This document shows, one piece after another, positions 35,448-44,148 of a stretch of 64,000 bases of DNA (the first letter of the stretch is position 1; each line of letters starts with the position of its first letter). Both the position numbers and the translations under genes were made by a program. The DNA comes from Steroidobacteraceae bacterium (GTDB lineage Bacteria; Pseudomonadota; Gammaproteobacteria; Steroidobacterales; Steroidobacteraceae), in assembly GCA_019187495.1 (NCBI GenBank), contig JABAQN010000021.1:1-64000 (forward strand), in the 5' to 3' direction. The notes below the pieces were generated by a model that was given only the letters and a program-made list of their open reading frames with translations, was not told the origin of the DNA and searched no databases.

Positions 35448-37591
35448 GCGGCGTGTTCGCGCAACGCGAGCGCGACGAGGCGGCGCTCGAAGCGCTCCCG
35501 CCAGCTCACCGGCGCCTCGAGCCCCATCCGGGCGAGCAGCGGCCCGAAGTCGTCGCCGACGGGCCGGCAGAGCGCCGCGAGCGTTGCACGGAACTTTCCG
35601 CCCGGCGTGGTCGTGCGCGCGACGAGCGCGCGCAACGCACCCGCGAGCCGGATCTCCTCGCCCGTCAGATCGGTCCCGAACGGGTAGTCGCTGAAGCGGC
35701 CGTCGCGGCGCAGGGACGCGAAAGTCGCGGCGAGCCGTTCGGGCGTGTTGGCGCGATGGGCCTCGGGAATGCGGTAGTCGCGTGGCAGCTTGCCGGCGGC
35801 CTGCGCGCGCGCGAGCAATGCCGGCTGGAAGCGAGAATCGGTGACCGCGAGCAGCCGCGCGATGACTTCGGCGTCGGTCGCGCTGCGCAGGTCCGCGACG
35901 CCGTATTCCGTGACCACGATGTCGCGCAGGTGGCGCGCGATCGTCGCCTGGCCGTAGTTCCACACGATGTTCGACTGCACGTCGCCCGCCTTGTCCCGCG
36001 TGGCGCGCACGCAGAGGATCGCGCGGGCATCGGGCAACGCGTGCGCCATCGAGACGAAGTTGTACTGGCCACCGACGCCGCTGACGACCCGGCCGTCCTC
36101 GAGCGTGTCGGAGACGGCGGCACCGAGCGCGGTCACCATCATCGCCGTGTTGACGAAGCGCGCATGGCGGCGCTGCAGGCAACGCAGTTCATAATCCGCA
36201 CCGTACAGCTGGTTGACGAAGCCGACACCGCACATGTCGATGCGTCGCCGGTCGCGTTCCGGCATTTCGCGCAGCTTCGCGTAGAAGCCGCGTGGCCCGA
36301 GGAAGAAGGCGGCGTGCGCGACGATGCCGCCCTGCAGCTCGCGACCGAGGCAATGCGCGGCGAGCGCGTCCCGCGCCCCGGCATCGCCGAGGTCGGCCGG
36401 AATCCAGCCACTGTCGCCGGTGCGGATCCGGCCGGCCTCGAAGCGCGCCTCCGACCGGAACACGCCGTGGCGTTGCAGTTCCCCGAACGTCGCCGCGTCG
36501 AGGCGCGGCGCGACGCCCGCCTCGAGGAGCGCTTCGAGGATGTCGGCGCCAAAGCGTTCGCTGATGCGGCCGCGATCGAGAAGACGCATCAGCGGCAACG
36601 AGGCATACACCTGGCGGCGCAGGATGCCGGCGCGCATCAGGTCGAGCATCTGGTCGACCAGCATTTCGGTGCACGCGTAGAGCCCGTGCCGGAACGGCGC
36701 CGACCCGGCCTGCGCGGCCGCGGGAACCTCACCGCCGAGGGCGGCGAGGGCGGCCCGCCATGCGTCATTCTGCTGATGCCGCAGCAGCAGCGCGTAGACG
36801 AGTGCGTCGCCGAGTTCGCCGATGCCGATCTGCAGCGTGCCGCCGTCCCGCACCAGCGCACTGACGCGCATCGCGATCGCATGATCGACGGTGCGCAGCG
36901 GCAGGTTCGGCGGGCAGTAGAGCTCGTGGTCGTGGCGCGGGTCGTCGATCAGGTAGTCGAAGTGCGCCGGGTCGATGCAGGCCGCGCCGAACATGAAGGG
37001 CATGCGCGGATGCACGGCGCCGATCAGCACCACCTCGTGCCCGGCCGCGCGCAGCGCGCCGAGCTGTGGCAGGAGGTCCACGGTCACATCCGGGTTCGAC
37101 CCGAGCGAGAGCCGGGTATCGCCGCCCACCGTGCGCTTCGCGACGAGTTGCGCGATCACGTTCGCGCCGCGGGCGAGAAAATCGCGCGCAACGTGCGTGT
37201 AGTTTGCCGAGAGGTAACTCTGCTGCGCGCCGGCCACGCCGAGCCAGGCACCTGGTTCGAAGTAGAACTCGATCACCTCGATGTTGGACGGCAGCGAGCC
37301 GCGCCGCATCGCCTCGACGTAGTCGAGTTCGGGGTAGTCCGCAAAGACGCGCGCGACGATCGGTTCGAGCAGCCGCCGTTCGAGGTTGCTGCGCGCACGC
37401 GGGCGCGCAAGCGACAGCGCCGTGAGGATCGTCAGCCGCAGCGAAGGATCACGGACGGCGCGCCGGTAGAACTCGTTCGCGACCAGGTTGGGTTTGCCGA
37501 TGCCGAGCGGCAGTCCGAGGACGACGTGGCGACCGACCCGCGCCAGCGTCGCATCCACGCACTCGTCGATCGAAGTGAATACCTCCGGCAA
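35444..37591 (-). CDS. Acetyl-CoA hydrolase/CoA-transferase family protein
   Basis: 715 aa. The CoA-transferase fold is in two halves: the N-terminal part has VVLGLPLGIGKPNLVANEFY and IEVIEFYFEPGAWLG; the C-terminal part has RFVNTAMMVTALGAAVSDTL and the CoA-binding VSGVGGQYNFVSMA, plus DIVVTEYGVADLR. Members include acetyl-CoA hydrolase, 4-hydroxybutyrate CoA-transferase and succinyl-CoA:acetate transferase. At 715 aa it is longer than the usual 430-510 aa and belongs to the longer group with an extra middle segment. The exact acyl substrate is uncertain. It is co-translated with nhaA and lies one base from the cytochrome b561 gene, so an operon b561-hydrolase-nhaA is likely. Confidence 0.88.
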   Translation of the reverse strand: MPEVFTSIDECVDATLARVGRHVVLGLPLGIGKPNLVANEFYRRAVRDPSLRLTILTALSLARPRARSNLERRLLEPIVARVFADYPELDYVEAMRRGSLPSNIEVIEFYFEPGAWLGVAGAQQSYLSANYTHVARDFLARGANVIAQLVAKRTVGGDTRLSLGSNPDVTVDLLPQLGALRAAGHEVVLIGAVHPRMPFMFGAACIDPAHFDYLIDDPRHDHELYCPPNLPLRTVDHAIAMRVSALVRDGGTLQIGIGELGDALVYALLLRHQQNDAWRAALAALGGEVPAAAQAGSAPFRHGLYACTEMLVDQMLDLMRAGILRRQVYASLPLMRLLDRGRISERFGADILEALLEAGVAPRLDAATFGELQRHGVFRSEARFEAGRIRTGDSGWIPADLGDAGARDALAAHCLGRELQGGIVAHAAFFLGPRGFYAKLREMPERDRRRIDMCGVGFVNQLYGADYELRCLQRRHARFVNTAMMVTALGAAVSDTLEDGRVVSGVGGQYNFVSMAHALPDARAILCVRATRDKAGDVQSNIVWNYGQATIARHLRDIVVTEYGVADLRSATDAEVIARLLAVTDSRFQPALLARAQAAGKLPRDYRIPEAHRANTPERLAATFASLRRDGRFSDYPFGTDLTGEEIRLAGALRALVARTTTPGGKFRATLAALCRPVGDDFGPLLARMGLEAPVSWRERFERRLVALALREHAA

Positions 37592-37592
37592 A

Positions 37593-38723
37593 TCAGCGCG
37601 CGGCCGTCAGTTTGACGGAATACTCGACGACCACGGCATCGCCCACCATCTCCGTCGAGCGCCACTCGCCCTGGCCGACGCCGTAGTCGAGGCGCCTGAG
37701 CGGCAACTCGCCGGCGAGTTGCCAGGTGGATGTGGCGGCGCCGGGGACGGCGGCCAGTGTGAACGGCAGGACCACATCGCGCGTGATACCGCGGATCGTC
37801 AGCTTGCCGGGGGCTTCATAGCGTCCAGCCGCCGTCCGCCGCACGCTGTTCGCCGCGAACGTCGCGTGGGGAAACTGCTTCACGTCGAAAAGATCGGACG
37901 CGCGCAGCGCGGAATCGCGATCCTTGTCCCGGGTGTCGAGCGAGTTTGTGTCGACGGTCACGGCGAGCGCGGTCGGTGCGCCGTCGGCGCCAATCGTCAA
38001 TGTCACGTTGAAGCGATCGAAGGAGCCGATCGTGGCGGCGCCAGCCTGGACGAAGCGGAAGTGCAATGTACCGCTCGCCTCGTTGCCGGTCGCTTCGCCC
38101 GCTCCGGGAGTCGCCGCGAGGGCCCTGCCGTGCGGCGCGAACCCGGCAACGAGCAGCACCGCCGCGAGCGCCGGCACACGCGCGAAGGGCAGCATGCGCC
38201 GCAGCACGGCGTCGCGATTCACGAAATGATGCTTGAGCGCCGCGAGCAGATGCAGGATCGCGACGCCGCCGAGCGTGAATGCGAGGATCTCATGGGATTC
38301 GTGGGCGATATCGAACGTCGTTTCGCTCGGCGCGACGAGGTCGGGGAGCTGGAACAGCCCGAACCAGGCGACGGGGAAGTTCTTCGCCGACGACATGATC
38401 CAGCCCGCGAGCGGCACCGCGAAGAGCAGCACGTAGAGCAGCGAATGCACCGCGCGCGCACCGAAGCGTTCCCAGGACGCCATCGTTGCGGGCATCGCCG
38501 GCGTGCGGTTCGCGGAGCGCCACAGCAGGCGCAGCGCCGCGAGCGCGAGGATCGTGATGCCGAACGACTTGTGGCGGGCGAGCACGGCGAGCTTCTGCAG
38601 GCCGACAGGCAGGTTGTCGGCGATGAAGGCCAGCACGAACTGCCCGATGACCAGCAGCACGATCACCCAGTGGAAGAACTTCGCGACCGAGCCCCAGCGT
38701 TCCAGGGTGTTGCGGATCGGCAT
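37593..38723 (-). CDS. Cytochrome b561 fused to a YceI domain
   Basis: 376 aa. Residues 1-170 form a four-helix b561 with heme-ligand histidines at about 18 (KFFHWVIVLL), 51 (ARHKSFGITI), 93 (VHSLLYVLL) and 158 (AILHLLAALK). A fifth helix (about 183-205) leads into a periplasmic YceI domain (about 218-376; FVQAGAATIGSFDRFNVTLT, then FAANSVRRTAAGRYEAPGKL and TIRGITRDVVLPF). YceI folds bind isoprenoids such as ubiquinone, so the fusion fits quinone-linked electron transfer in the membrane (known fusion type; role inferred). GGAG is 8 bp before the ATG. It is divergent by 12 bp from a second YceI gene. Confidence 0.9.
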   Translation of the reverse strand: MPIRNTLERWGSVAKFFHWVIVLLVIGQFVLAFIADNLPVGLQKLAVLARHKSFGITILALAALRLLWRSANRTPAMPATMASWERFGARAVHSLLYVLLFAVPLAGWIMSSAKNFPVAWFGLFQLPDLVAPSETTFDIAHESHEILAFTLGGVAILHLLAALKHHFVNRDAVLRRMLPFARVPALAAVLLVAGFAPHGRALAATPGAGEATGNEASGTLHFRFVQAGAATIGSFDRFNVTLTIGADGAPTALAVTVDTNSLDTRDKDRDSALRASDLFDVKQFPHATFAANSVRRTAAGRYEAPGKLTIRGITRDVVLPFTLAAVPGAATSTWQLAGELPLRRLDYGVGQGEWRSTEMVGDAVVVEYSVKLTAAR

Positions 38724-38735
38724 AAGCTCGGCTCC

Positions 38736-39470
38736 ATGACCTGCAGTGGCAGCCAGTTTAGCAAGGTGGCTGCGGGCGCGGCGATGCTCGCGCTGCTGCT
38801 CGCGGGTTGTCCGTCGGCGCGGCGGGCGCCGCCCGCACAGACTCCCATGCCGGCGACCCTGCCCGCAGGATTGGCGCCGCCGGCGCCGGGCGCGACGCGC
38901 CATGTCATCGGGGCCGGCGATTCCCTGATCGCGTTCATTGTCCTGCGCGGCGGGACGCTGGCCGCGTTCGGCCACAACCACGTGATCGCGGCGCGATCGA
39001 TGGCTGGCGTCATCGACGTGCAGGAGCCACTCACGTCGAGCCGGTTCGAACTGCATCTGCCGGTGGCCGGCTTCACGGTCGATGAACCGCAGCTGCGCGC
39101 CGGCCGCGGTCCGGGATTCGAAAGCGTGGTTCCCGATGCGGCGCGCGACGGCACGCGCCGCAATATGCTGGGCGCAGACCTGCTCGATGCCGCGCAGTTT
39201 CCCGAGATTGTCGTGCGCGCCGTGTCGCTCGAGGGCGGACCGCGGGACTTCGCCGCGCGCCTCGCCATCGAAGTGCGCGGCACGCGACACACGATCGTCG
39301 TACCCGTGAGGCTGCTGCGGCTTTCCGCCGCTCTCGTGCAGGTGAGCGCACGCTTTCCGGTCGATCAGACCGCGCTCGGCCTCACGCCCTTCACGGCGAT
39401 GCTCGGCGCGTTGCGCGTCGAGGACACGCTCACGGTCGAAGTCGCCCTCACCGCACGCCGAGTTCCGTGA
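38736..39470 (+). CDS. YceI-domain lipoprotein
   Basis: 244 aa. The signal peptide MTCSGSQFSKVAAGAAMLAL ends in a lipobox LLAGC (Cys about 25), then a Pro-rich spacer and a YceI-like domain: SLIAFIVLRGGTLAAFGHNH, DEPQLRAGRGPGFES, RNMLGADLLDAAQFPEIVVR, TALGLTPFTAMLGALRVEDT. It differs from classical YceI in having GHNH near the start, as in a subgroup that may have lost quinone binding. Probably an outer-membrane-anchored periplasmic protein. Only 12 bp separate it from the divergent b561-YceI fusion. The 3' end overlaps the S46 remnant by 23 bp. Confidence 0.82.
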   Translation: MTCSGSQFSKVAAGAAMLALLLAGCPSARRAPPAQTPMPATLPAGLAPPAPGATRHVIGAGDSLIAFIVLRGGTLAAFGHNHVIAARSMAGVIDVQEPLTSSRFELHLPVAGFTVDEPQLRAGRGPGFESVVPDAARDGTRRNMLGADLLDAAQFPEIVVRAVSLEGGPRDFAARLAIEVRGTRHTIVVPVRLLRLSAALVQVSARFPVDQTALGLTPFTAMLGALRVEDTLTVEVALTARRVP

Positions 39471-40038
39471 GCACGCCGTGCGCGTGGTACACCTTCTGCA
39501 GCGCCTCGCGGATGATCGCCGGATCCACGGCGATGGCCCGGTTCTTCGCGGCATCGAACAAGTACGCGCCGGAAATCGAATGGATATTGCCGTCGAACAT
39601 CAATCCGACGATACGGCCCCGCGCATCGATCAGCGGGCTGCCCGAATTGCCGCCGACGATGTCGTTGGTCGTCGAGATGCAAAACGGCGTCTGCAGGTCG
39701 AGTGAGGCGCGCGAGCGCTGCCAGCTGTCCGGAATGCGGAACGGCTCGCTGCCGGTCGCGCGGTCGAACAGGGTTGCAAGATGCGTGAATGGCGCGATCT
39801 CCCGCCCGTCCTCATTCCATCCGGCGACCGTGCCGAAATTGAGCCGCAGCGTGAACGTGGCGTCCGGGTAGACGTTCGTGCCGTAGGCCTTGAAGCGCGC
39901 GGCGGCGATCTTCTCCGACGCCGTGCAGTTCGACAGCCGGATGGTGCTGCGCCTGACCCGATCGAGCCATGCACCATCGATGGTGGCGCCGTACTTTTCG
40001 CGGACGGTTGCGGCGGGAAAGTTGTCGAACGTCCACAT
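39448..40038 (-). pseudogene. S46 peptidase (dipeptidyl-peptidase 7/11-like) with large in-frame internal deletion
   Basis: The reading frame begins with the mature N-terminus of S46 peptidases (MWTFDNFPAATVREKYG, then GAWLDRVRRSTIRLSNCTAS) and after about 45 residues jumps to the C-terminal region (EKIAAARFKAYGTNVYPDAT, CISTTNDIVGGNSGSPLI with the nucleophile Ser, GRIVGLMFDGNIHSISGAYL). S46 enzymes are about 700 aa; here only about 220 residues are represented, so roughly 450-480 are missing, including the segment with the catalytic His and Asp. The junction is near 39915-39925 and keeps the frame. No convincing signal peptide or start codon is visible before 40038. The product would lack the triad and should be inactive. 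Confidence 0.75.
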
Positions 40039-40120
40039 GCCCAGGTCGGCGAGCGCGGGCAGGGCGGCAGCGGACACGGGGCTCGAGGCCGCGCTGCGAC
40101 GAACCGAGCTGAAAATCGCG

Positions 40121-40861
40121 TCAATCCGGTGACAGCAGGATCGCGAGCCCCTCGGGGCTTTCGAGCAACGCGTGGCGCGCGGGATCGAGAGCCGGCGGGA
40201 GCGCGTCGGAAAACGCGAGGTCGGCCGCTTCGAGGCGTGCGCGGCGCTCTGCGTCGAAGCCGCCGAACACGAGCAGCGGCTGTGCGAAAAAGCGTGGCGC
40301 ATGAAACGCGAGGTCCAGGTGATCGCTCGTCAGCGGCAGGCGCCGCCACGTCGGCGCCCTGTCGCGATCTGTGCCCGCCGCGGCTTCGCCGGTGTCGAGC
40401 GCGACGAAGCCGAGTGCCTCCCACAGGCGCCGCGCCGCCGCGAAATCGCGCGCCGGAAGGCTGTACTCGGCGAAATCCCCGCACAGCGAAGCCTCGTCCC
40501 GGCCGCGGGCGGCCGGCGAATAGGTGCGCGCTTCGAGCACCGTCACCATGTGCCCCGTGGGATCACGAAAGCCCACCTCGTTGAAGACGTCCTCGCCGGT
40601 GCGGCGAAAGGCGAACTCGACGCCCACCGCCTCGAGCGCTCCGCTGTGCCGCGCGATGCCGTCGCGCACGAAGGTGATCGACGGGGATTCGAACCGGTAC
40701 TGGTGCAGCCCGATCACGATTCGTCCATCGGTCAGCGCGCCGTAGGGATGCGACCAGATGTCGTTCGTCACGCACTGCGTGAACCCGAGTCGCTCGTAGA
40801 AATCGACCGAGGCGCGGATGTCGCCGGTCGCGACCGAAAGCTCGAGGAAGCGGCCCAGCAT
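40121..40861 (-). CDS. Two-domain VOC-fold protein
   Basis: 246 aa with two VOC modules: the first starts FLELSVATGDIRASVDFYER, contains GHMVTVLEARTYSP; the second starts AEYSLPARDFAAARRLWEAL and contains HLDLAFHAPRFF. Metal-ligand positions appear partly substituted (for example Glu-Leu at the first His position), so it may not be a metalloenzyme. Related proteins are loosely called glyoxalase/bleomycin-resistance family. It lies 13 bp downstream of hemH and is probably in the hmgA-to-hemH transcript. Confidence 0.8.
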   Translation of the reverse strand: MLGRFLELSVATGDIRASVDFYERLGFTQCVTNDIWSHPYGALTDGRIVIGLHQYRFESPSITFVRDGIARHSGALEAVGVEFAFRRTGEDVFNEVGFRDPTGHMVTVLEARTYSPAARGRDEASLCGDFAEYSLPARDFAAARRLWEALGFVALDTGEAAAGTDRDRAPTWRRLPLTSDHLDLAFHAPRFFAQPLLVFGGFDAERRARLEAADLAFSDALPPALDPARHALLESPEGLAILLSPD

Positions 40862-40874
40862 CCTTGGGCGTGGC

Positions 40875-41951
40875 TCAGCCGAGCGAAACCACGCGCGGGA
40901 AGGCGCCAGGGCGCGTGACCGCGCGCCCGGCCCAGCCGCGCGTGTGGGCGGCCACCAGTTGCGCCAGCGCTTGCACGTGCACGGGTCGGGCGTTGAGCGC
41001 TGGCACGTAATCGAGGCGGGTGCCGCCGGCGCGCAGGAAGCGGGCGCGATCCTCGACCTCGATTTCCTGCAGCGTCTCGAGGCAGTCGATGGCGAAGCCC
41101 GGGCAGGCGACGGTGGCCGTGTGCACGCCACGCGCAGGCAGCGATTCGAGCACTTCCCCGGTATAGGGGCGCAGCCAGCGCCCGCCACCGAAGCGCGACT
41201 GGAACGCGACACTCCACTCGCCGTCGTGCAGGCCGAGTGCATCGGCGAGCAGCTGCGCCGTGGCGTGACAGCGCTTGTGGTACGGATCGCCCTTGTCGCA
41301 GTACGCGCTCGGTATGCCGTGCCACGACAGCAGCAGGTGCCCGGTACGCCCGTTCGCGGCCCAGTGCGCCGCGATGCTCGCGCGCAGCGCCTCGATGTAG
41401 CCGGCATCATCGTGGTAGTCGGTGACGAAGCGCACTTCGGGTGCGACGCGCAGCGCGCCGAGCACCCGGCCGACCTCATCGATCACGGCGCCGGTCGTCA
41501 CGCCGCAATACTGCGGGAAGAGTGGCACGACGAGCAGGCGGCGCGCGCCGCGCTCGATCAGGTCATGCAGGGCCCTGCGGACCGACGGGCTCGAGTAGAG
41601 CATTCCCGCCGCGACTGCGATCGGGGTGTCAGCCTGCGACTCGAGCGCCTGCTCGAGGTCCGCGCGCAGCGACCCGGACAGCTCCCGCAGCGGCGAGCGG
41701 CCGGCGGAGAGCATCTCGCGGTATTTGCGCGCGCTTCGCAGCGGGCGCAGCGGCAGGATGATGCCGTGCAGGATCGGCAGCCACAGCCAGCGCGGCAGCT
41801 CGACGACACGCGGGTCGCCGAGCAGCCGGCCGAGGAAGCGGCGGATGTCGCGCACGCGCGCGGAATCCGGCGTGCCGGAGTTGACGAGCAGCACGCCGAT
41901 GCGTTCGCTGTCGTCCGCGGGGATGTCCGGTGTGCCGAGGTAGCGTGGCAT
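40875..41951 (-). CDS. hemH: Ferrochelatase
   Basis: 358 aa. Inserts ferrous iron into protoporphyrin IX. Catalytic His211 is in LLLSWHGIP and Glu292 in CLETLQEIE. Other family marks are VLLVNSGTPDS, PLFPQYCG and VAFQSRFGGGRWLRPYT. It lies 12 bp downstream of gabD in a run of same-strand genes, which is not a usual heme context; this may be chance co-transcription with aromatic catabolism genes. Confidence 0.95.
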   Translation of the reverse strand: MPRYLGTPDIPADDSERIGVLLVNSGTPDSARVRDIRRFLGRLLGDPRVVELPRWLWLPILHGIILPLRPLRSARKYREMLSAGRSPLRELSGSLRADLEQALESQADTPIAVAAGMLYSSPSVRRALHDLIERGARRLLVVPLFPQYCGVTTGAVIDEVGRVLGALRVAPEVRFVTDYHDDAGYIEALRASIAAHWAANGRTGHLLLSWHGIPSAYCDKGDPYHKRCHATAQLLADALGLHDGEWSVAFQSRFGGGRWLRPYTGEVLESLPARGVHTATVACPGFAIDCLETLQEIEVEDRARFLRAGGTRLDYVPALNARPVHVQALAQLVAAHTRGWAGRAVTRPGAFPRVVSLG

Positions 41952-41963
41952 GCGGCGGCCGGA

Positions 41964-43418
41964 TCAGGCGATTCCGCCGATGCACACGTACTTGATTTCC
42001 GTGTAGTCGACGATGCCGTACTTCGAACCCTCGCGGCCCATGCCCGATTCCTTCACGCCGCCGAACGGCGCGACTTCGGTGGAAATGATCCCGGTGTTCA
42101 CGCCGACGATGCCGTACTCGAGGCCTTCCTGCACGCGCCAGGAGCGCGCGAGATCGCGCGTGTAGAAATAGGCCGCGAGCCCGAACTCGGTGTCGTTCGC
42201 CATCGCGAGCGCCTCGGCTTCGGTATGGAAGCGAAACAGCGGCGCGATCGGTCCGAAGGTCTCCTCGCGCGCGACCATCATCTTCGGCGTGACATCCGTG
42301 AGGATGGTGGGCTCGAAGAACGTGCCGCCGAGCGCGTGGCGCTTGCCGCCGCAGGCAACGCGCGCGCCGTTCGCCACCGCGTCTGCGATGTGCTCTTCGA
42401 CCTTGGCGAGCGCCCTGGCGTCGATCAGCGGGCCCTGGTCGGTCGCGCCCTTCAGGCCATCACCGACGCGTAGCAGCGCCACGGCTTCGGTCAGTTTCGC
42501 GGTGAAGGCATCGTAGACACCGTCCTGTACCAGCAACCGGTTGGCGCACACGCAGGTCTGGCCCGTGTTGCGGTACTTGCTCGCGATCGCGCCCTGCACG
42601 GCGATGTCGAGGTCGGCGTCGTCGAACACGATGAACGGCGCGTTGCCGCCGAGCTCGAGCGAGATCTTCTTCAGGGTGCTCGCGGATTGCGCCATGAGTT
42701 TCTTGCCGATCTCGGTCGAACCGGTGAAGGTGACCTTGCGCACGAGCGGGTTCGATGTCATCTCGCCGCCGATCTCGGTCGCACTGCCGGTGAGGATGTT
42801 GAGCACGCCGGCGGGGACCCCGGCGCGCGCCGCAAGCTCGGCCAGCGCGAGCGCGGAGTAGGGCGTCTGCGTGGCGGGCTTGCACACGACAGTGCAGCCC
42901 GCGGCGAGCGCCGGGCCGGCCTTGCGCGTGATCATCGCCGACGGAAAATTCCACGGCGTGATCGCGGCCACCACGCCGACCGGCTGGCGCAACACGAGGA
43001 TGCGCTTGTCCGGCTGGTGCCCGGGGATCACGTCGCCGTACACCCGCTTGCCTTCTTCGCCGAACCATTCGAGGAATGCGGCCGCATAGGCGATTTCACC
43101 CTTCGATTCCGCGAGCGGCTTGCCCTGCTCGGCGGTCATCAAGGTCGCGAGGTCATCCTGGTTCGCGAGCATCAGGTCGCACCAGCGCCTGAGGATGACG
43201 GCACGGTCCTTCGCGGTTCGGGCGGCCCAGGCGGGAAAGGCGCGCGCGGCGGCGTCGATCGCGCGGCGCGTTTCCGCGGTGCCCATGTTCGGCACGGTGC
43301 CGAGCTTGCCGCCCGACGCCGGGTTCCTGACGTCGAGCGCGCGTCCCGAGTCCGCATCGAGCCACCGGCCGTCGATGTGGCACTGCTGGCGCAGCAGCGA
43401 GTGGTCGTTCAGTTTCAT
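41964..43418 (-). CDS. gabD: NADP-dependent succinate-semialdehyde dehydrogenase
   Basis: 484 aa aldehyde dehydrogenase. Catalytic Cys289 is in NTGQTCVCANR, general base Glu255 in SLELGGNAPFIVFDDAD, and the oxyanion Asn157 in TPWNFPSAMITRK. The TCVCANR sequence, with its second Cys next to the active site, and the start LLRQQCHIDGRW are characteristic of GabD. It oxidises succinate semialdehyde (from GABA or hydroxyphenylacetate routes) to succinate. ATG 43418 is preceded by a same-strand dienelactone hydrolase gene 16 bp upstream. Confidence 0.93.
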   Translation of the reverse strand: MKLNDHSLLRQQCHIDGRWLDADSGRALDVRNPASGGKLGTVPNMGTAETRRAIDAAARAFPAWAARTAKDRAVILRRWCDLMLANQDDLATLMTAEQGKPLAESKGEIAYAAAFLEWFGEEGKRVYGDVIPGHQPDKRILVLRQPVGVVAAITPWNFPSAMITRKAGPALAAGCTVVCKPATQTPYSALALAELAARAGVPAGVLNILTGSATEIGGEMTSNPLVRKVTFTGSTEIGKKLMAQSASTLKKISLELGGNAPFIVFDDADLDIAVQGAIASKYRNTGQTCVCANRLLVQDGVYDAFTAKLTEAVALLRVGDGLKGATDQGPLIDARALAKVEEHIADAVANGARVACGGKRHALGGTFFEPTILTDVTPKMMVAREETFGPIAPLFRFHTEAEALAMANDTEFGLAAYFYTRDLARSWRVQEGLEYGIVGVNTGIISTEVAPFGGVKESGMGREGSKYGIVDYTEIKYVCIGGIA

Positions 43419-43434
43419 CGTGCGATCCCCGAAT

Positions 43435-44100
43435 TCAGCCGACATGTGCGGCGAAGAAAGCGAGCGTGCGTTCGAGCGCGAGTTGCGCGCTCGGCGGATC
43501 GTACGCGGCGCGATCCGTGCAATTGAAGCCGTGATCCGCCGGGTAGACATGGAAGACGCCGTCCGGGTGCGCGGCGCGCACCCGCTCGACATCGGCGGGC
43601 GGAATGCTCGCGTCCTTCTCCCCGTAATGATAAATGACCGGGCACTTCGGGGTCTCGTCGAGGTAATCGAGGATGAGGCGGCCGTAGTAGCAGGCGGCCG
43701 CCGCGACCGGCAGCTCGCAGGCGGCGACCCACGCGACCGTGCCGCCCCAGCAGTAGCCGACGATGCCGACCTTGCCCGAGCCTTTCACGGCCTGGATCGC
43801 GGCACCGACATCGGCGACGAATTGCGCCTTCTTCACCTGCTTCATGTAACCGATGCCTTGCTGCACCGCCGGGGCGGTGTAGTCGAGTTCGATGCCGCGG
43901 CGTACCCGGTCGAAGAGCGCGGGCGCGATCGTGGTGTAGCCTTGCGCGGCGTAGCCGTCGGCGACCGCGCGGATGTGCCGGTTGACGCCGAAGATCTCCT
44001 GGATAACGACCAAGGCGCCGCGCGGCCTGCCTCGGGGCGCGGCGAGCCACGCCTGGAACTCGTGGCCGTCGCGGGCCATCAGCGTCGTGTACTCGCCCAT
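43435..44100 (-). CDS. Dienelactone hydrolase family protein
   Basis: 221 aa alpha/beta hydrolase. The catalytic Cys117 (VGIVGYCWGG), Asp163 (GEKDASIPP) and His190 (ADHGFNC), and Glu36 (VVIQEIFGVN), match carboxymethylenebutenolidase. Such enzymes open dienelactones in aromatic breakdown; many homologues have other carboxylester substrates. It lies between gabD and the fumarylacetoacetase gene in the aromatic catabolism cluster. Confidence 0.92.
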   Translation of the reverse strand: MGEYTTLMARDGHEFQAWLAAPRGRPRGALVVIQEIFGVNRHIRAVADGYAAQGYTTIAPALFDRVRRGIELDYTAPAVQQGIGYMKQVKKAQFVADVGAAIQAVKGSGKVGIVGYCWGGTVAWVAACELPVAAAACYYGRLILDYLDETPKCPVIYHYGEKDASIPPADVERVRAAHPDGVFHVYPADHGFNCTDRAAYDPPSAQLALERTLAFFAAHVG

Positions 44101-44148
44101 GGTCGGGTCGATCCTGTGTGCCGGGGAGAGCGGCACAGGATACCGCGC

